In this document: piece after piece, positions 60,061 to 64,000 of the stretch
Layout: the number at the start of each line of letters is the position of its first letter
Position numbering within the stretch: position 1 is the stretch's first letter
From: Diploscapter coronatus
Lineage: Eukaryota > Nematoda > Chromadorea > Rhabditida > Rhabditidae
DNA: 64,000 nt
Reading direction: 5' to 3'
Assembly: GCA_964036155.1 (NCBI GenBank)
Contig: OZ038422.1
Span: 74,733,201 to 74,797,200 of the forward strand
Position numbers and translations under genes: made by a program
The notes under the pieces: generated by a model
What the model was told of the DNA's origin: nothing
Database searches by the model: none
What the model saw: only the letters and a program-made list of their open reading frames with translations

Positions 60061-62373
60061 CTAGGTTTTTGTGTTAATGAACCACTTGAGGGCGTAAATG
60101 AAGGACGCTCTCAGAAGACGAATGTCCTGTTGAAGGAGGGATTGAATCGAGTGTACAGGCAGATGTACCTGATTTTAGTCAACGTCATTATTCAAAATTA
60201 TGTTCTAGAAGGAATACCGGTTTGTGTTCGTCGTCTCCGTCAATTTGAATATCGCTGTCTGTCAGCTGGACGTAGAAAATACTCTGTCGATTTCCGGTCA
60301 CACCAATTCCAACGCTGAAACTTGGGAAATTCAGATAAAATCAAAAATTTCAAAAAGAAAAAATACCAAGCATTTTTGACGAGTTCCATTTGATAGCTAT
60401 CGCTTCCAAGCAGCTTCTGCATCAGCCTTTTTCCAGTTTTCGAATGATCTTCCTCAGAATTATTGATTTCCGTAAAAAGTTCCAATGTGAAGGCTCCATT
60501 TTGATCCTGGAATTTTTCAATTTCAGTTTTTTTTTCAAAAATAAAGCTACAAGTATGGAAAAATCGGTAGGTTCCTTCTGCTTGTTGACCCAGGCCATGT
60601 GAATTGCGCGGTTGATGAGGACGTCTGGATTACCGTAGTTTAAAATTTGAATATTTGAAAATGCAGCATACCTGGCGAGAAAAGCTGCTGCACGACGAGG
60701 GAATTGGAAGCGACATCGTGTATGAGCAGAGACACAGAGCAGGGCTGGGGAGAAATGTCCCAGTACCGGATTTTTCCATTCTGAAAACATGGAAATTTTT
60801 GAAAAATCAGAAAACTGCACCATTTTAAAAGCCATCTTCCAAATGGCGTATTTTGCTGGGGCGGAATTCGGAACGACCGTCATTTCACTCATTCTCGCTG
60901 AGGACGGGGGGTCCCACACTACGAAACTGTCCTGTAAAAAGGAAAAGATAGACAATTTGAAATTTTCGAAGAAGAAGAAATGAATAAAAATTTTGAATTT
61001 CAAATTGAAAAACCTACAGTACTATGAGAAGAGTCCTTGTTGTTCCTCTCGAAAAACCACCAGTGGAACGAAATCCAGAACCCGAACGGGGAATTGCCCT
61101 TTGTGGGGTGACACAGACATTCACGGACTTCGTCTTCGGTCAGAAAGACCTAACAAATTAGAATTTGAAAAAATTAGAAAATAAAGAAATTCATACCTTT
61201 TCAATGTCTTCCCCTTCGAATTCGTTTCCTCCGCCTTCGTTTATCTTCATGCTTTCGTTGATTTCCGCGTAGAAGACGTAGTGCGTAGCTGAGTTTGTCC
61301 TGAAAAAGTTGTTTTTTCTGCAGAGATACCCACAGGTACAGATATTAAAACTTGTCTACAAAGAAATTGTTTTATTTCAAAGCTTCATGAAACAAAACCT
61401 ATATAGGTTTACGCAAATTTTCTTGTGCATTTTTCATATAACACTCCTATAGTTTATGTCACGCTAATCGAGGTATTCGCGAAAAACGAATGCCTGTGGA
61501 CATCCGTTTTTCGAAAAAAAATTTGTGTCAATTTCTCATTCATTACTACTGCTTCCTCCAAATACATTAAATTTCCAAAATTTGAAGTCTAAAATAAAAA
61601 AAGCCCACATATAAGTAGTGACGGATCTCAGTTGATCCACCGTAACCGCATAGCCGCATTCTTCAAGCACCTCTTCCCTGGCGATGTCCTTCACAGGCAA
61701 TTCCTTGTCAATGATTCCAGCGCACAGCTCCAGAGTGTATCCCATCTCAAGGTCATATTTACTCCAGTCGATTTCATTCAAATTTTTGTTCTTGTTTTCA
61801 GGAAGACGGGAAATAGCAACGACGAAAACTGCTGAAAAAGCAAACTTGAAAAATATGAAAGGTATCGACATGGTTGTTAGGCTTCCTCAAGGCTTACCCG
61901 TCCCCGTTCCCGGTCTGTTCCAGATTTTTTAACGATACATTCCCGTCCCAAAATTAAAATGGACTACTTGTTCCCGCCCGTTCTCGTTCCAGAAAGAATA
62001 AATTTGAATGAAACCTGTTAGTTACATCCGAAATTGAATAGATTTTGGTCGTGAACAAATTATTTGACATACTACTGCATATGTAAAGATTGTAACGAAT
62101 TTTTGAAGCGGCAAGAAGATAAAAACAAAGAACTAACGAGGTCGAAATTGACGGACGACGAGAAATTTGCGAAATTCCGTGTGGTAAAGCAGCACGGCAA
62201 CGCTCGAGTGAGACGATGCGAATTCCAAACTACGCTTTTTTTCGTCCTGAAATAAAAAATAAAAGAAAAAAAACAAGTTAGAAAAAGACCTTGACAAATT
62301 CTAAAATCGACCCCCTGATGTATGGGGACGAGGCGATTCTGTCGAATTTCACAACTTCCAGCTTCGGAGGCAT
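60061..62373 (-). CDS. Tandem Nudix protein, NUDT14-like (UDP-sugar pyrophosphatase family)
   Basis: Start MPPKLEVVKFDRIASSPYIR at 62371-62373. Domain 1: SSVAVLLYHTEFRKFLVVRQ followed by FRPPV, then the Nudix box in GYTLELCAGIIDKELP and AREEVLEECGYAV, then HYVFYAEINES and EDIEKVFLTEDEV. Domain 2 follows without a stop: MAFKMNGKIRYWDISPQPCS, SVSLLIHDVASNSLVVQQLF, FTLELFTEINNSEEDHSKTG with RLMQKLLGSDS where the Nudix box should be, then VGIGVTGNRQSIFYVQL and the terminal helix SFIYALKWFINTKT, stop 60061-60063. NUDT14 hydrolyses UDP-glucose and is a domain-swapped dimer (family knowledge). Domain 2 keeps the GIGVTGxRQ loop but has no catalytic REXXEE; domain 1 keeps the box but lacks the loop in my model. 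Alternatively there are two adjacent genes, but no stop or start separates them. Confidence 0.75.
61472..61517. repeat. Short inverted repeat in a Nudix-gene intron
   Basis: GCGAAAAACGAATGCC and GGACATCCGTTTTTCG face each other across a few bases, giving an imperfect 15-bp hairpin inside the 290-bp intron that lies where the missing GIGVTG loop of domain 1 would be encoded. Confidence 0.5.
61900..61995. repeat. CCCGTTCC-type low-complexity repeat
   Basis: Within a Nudix-gene intron: CCCGTCCCCGTTCCCGGTC, CATTCCCGTCCC, TTGTTCCCGCCCGTTC and TCGTTCC in under 100 bp. Unlike the AT-rich surroundings, so probably a fragment of a dispersed repeat. Confidence 0.45.
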
Positions 62374-62595
62374 TTGTTCTTAAAATCAGAATACAATAAC
62401 TCAGAAATCACAAATAAATCAGAAAATATCATCGAGGTTAAAACATGTTAGTAAAAATGGTTTTTTTTCAAATGTCTAGTGTTGTAAATGCGCTCCAATT
62501 CATCAGCACAAACTATTTATTCACGTTTGAGCACGAAAAAAGATGAGGTATTTCTTTGCAAAAAGAGGATGACGATTGAGATGGCGATCCTCAGC

Positions 62596-64000
62596 TTAGA
62601 GGTGCTTTCTTCTTCTTCTGTATCCTCCCTGAAATTAGCATATTCATAGTTGTCTTAAATTTCACGTTTATTTTAACTTTTTTCTTCAGCAAAAATGTCA
62701 ATAGATTATCGCTCATATTTTCGTGTTTTTTATGAATTCATTACCTGAGATGGGGCTGGAGGTGGAGCGGCCTCATAGGTCTGAGGGGCTGGCTGGTGTT
62801 TGGCAGGCTCGTCATAGCCAGAGGGCTGGGGCGGTGGGGGTCTGTTGTACGAGGGTGGAGGTGGGTTGCGGTTGACGTTTCTGCTTGGGGCAGGGTTGGC
62901 TCTTGGTGGAGTGTAGGAGCTGCAAAACGAATTAACTGATAATTTTTTACTTGTCGATTTTTATCAATCTTCTAACCTTGGTCTGCTGCTGCCGCCTCTG
63001 CCAGACTTGGGTGGGCAAGGACAGTAGTTGGCATCGTCTCCCTTGCCTCCATCGCTTCCGGGCTAAATTATTTGAATTTTCGATTTTTCTTTGTAGATGA
63101 CGAGCAGACCTTTCCGCGCTGTCCGGGCTGGCCATCGCTGCCTGGGTTTCCTGCCTGCAATTTTCACGTTTAAAAAAATTCAAGCTTCCTAGGTAAAGTT
63201 ACCGGTCCTTGGGGTCCAATTTCACCGGGCTCGCCATCTCTGCCGGGCTCTAGAAGTTAAAAAATTACATTTCTAAAGGAATTTTTAAAAAAATTACCTC
63301 CATGCTTTCCTGGCAGACCGACCTCTCCCAACCAGCCGGGCTCTCCTTGAGCACCACTGAAGTTATATTGTTTCTTTAGGTTTAGAATTTTCAAGACTTA
63401 CGCAGGTCCAGGGGTACCGACAGTTCCTAGAAGAAAAAAATTAGAATATTAGGTTAGGGTTTCATTAATTAAGAAAATCAGCAGAAGAATCCAAAATACC
63501 TGGCTGTCCATCTAAATTACAGTAATTATTAATGGTCTCCGAATTTTTCAAGTGAACTTACCGGGTCCATTCATTCCATCGAAGCCACGCTGACCAGTGG
63601 GTCCTGAGAATCGGGTTTTTAGAAGGCTCCTATTTCTTCCCTCTTATAACTTACCCTTGTCGCCAGTCTCACCAATTGGACCTGGTGCCTAGAAAATGTC
63701 GATTTTTAATTAATTCGATTTAAACAAATTTTTAGAACTTACACCATCATTTCCGCATTCACCTGGTCTGCCCATAGGTCCAGGGAAGCCCTTGAAAATT
63801 ATTCTTCATTCATTTTCCGCCAAGAAACCTAGATGCTTGCTGAAAAAAATTACCTGAGGTCCTTGTGGTCCCTGAAAATATTCAAAATTAGCATAAACTT
63901 CAAAACTAGTAATTCGAAAAACGCACGGAGTCTCCGAGTGGTCCTGGGGGCTGAAAAAATTAGCATAAATAATTGATTTTTTGGGAAATAAACGGTCTTA
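62596..64000 (-). CDS. Cuticle collagen, C-terminal part
   Basis: Structural collagen of the nematode cuticle; the N-terminus lies right of the window. Short exons give Gly-X-Y runs: GFPGPMGRPGECGNDG, APGPIGETGDKG, PTGQRGFDGMNGP, GAQGEPGWLGEVGLPGKHG, EPGRDGEPGEIGPQGP and AGNPGSDGQPGQRGK. They end in the cysteine knot GDDANYCPCPPKSGRGG typical of cuticle collagens. A Pro/Asn/Arg-rich non-collagenous tail follows (YTPPRANPAPSRNVNRNPPP...PSGYDEPAKHQPAPQ), then the last exon GGYRRRRKHL, stop 62596-62598. The many tiny exons are unusual, since most C. elegans cuticle collagens have few introns. Several introns end TATGCTAATTTTTTCAG. The start is 223 bp upstream of the Nudix gene on the same strand. 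Confidence 0.88.

Overview
The window is animal nuclear DNA, almost certainly from a free-living rhabditid-type nematode. The evidence is AT-rich sequence, many introns of about 41-50 bp ending in TTTCAG or TTTTAG, and families that are nematode-specific or nematode-expanded: transthyretin-like, saposin-like SPP, cuticle collagen ending in a YCPCPP knot, and multi-Kunitz/lustrin secreted proteins. There are also clear counterparts of C. elegans glf-1, rib-1, mec-1, unc-39 and nkcc-1. I cannot name the species. All gene models were built by eye from splice sites, reading frame and family conservation.

Layout. 1-9 kb: the 3' end of a UDP-galactopyranose mutase gene (+), an SLC2-type sugar transporter (-), a short exostosin (rib-1 type, -), a Stum/SPEC3 membrane protein (+), a saposin-like peptide (-) and a cysteine-rich secreted protein (-). 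9.9-19 kb: a large mec-1-like gene (+) with 15 Kunitz and 2 EGF modules. 20-21.3 kb: a charged CCDC9-like protein (+). 24.4-28.2 kb: a SIX-class homeobox gene, unc-39 type (+). 28.3-30.6 kb: a peptide-receptor-like GPCR (-). 33.1-35.9 kb: a complete cytochrome P450 (+) with a 534-bp foldback element in one intron. 36.1-44.1 kb: a second secreted multi-Kunitz protein with lustrin-type modules (-). 44.6-46.2 kb: a C2H2-like zinc-finger protein (-). 48.4-49.0 kb: a tiny PH-like protein (-). 49.4-50.1 kb: a transthyretin-like protein (+). 50.8-57.6 kb: a Na-K-2Cl cotransporter (-). 60.1-62.4 kb: a two-domain Nudix protein (-). 62.6 kb to the right edge: a cuticle collagen (-), cut by the window.

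These genes do not form a single pathway. Several act at the body surface or extracellular matrix (mec-1-like, Kunitz/lustrin protein, collagen, exostosin and UGM for glycan synthesis). Two concern mechanosensation in model animals (stum and mec-1). No convincing operon is seen. I found no clear functional tRNA, rRNA, CRISPR array or prokaryotic element.

The observations most worth checking are: the tandem Nudix protein whose two halves have lost complementary parts of the NUDT14-type fold; two short dispersed DNA motifs (GATTTCATATATCC and ATGAAGATCAGCTTTT) seeded through introns and spacers; a broken 3' splice site in the last Kunitz domain of the 36-44 kb gene; three foldback or MITE-like elements; and a dense TGATAA cluster in a large intron.
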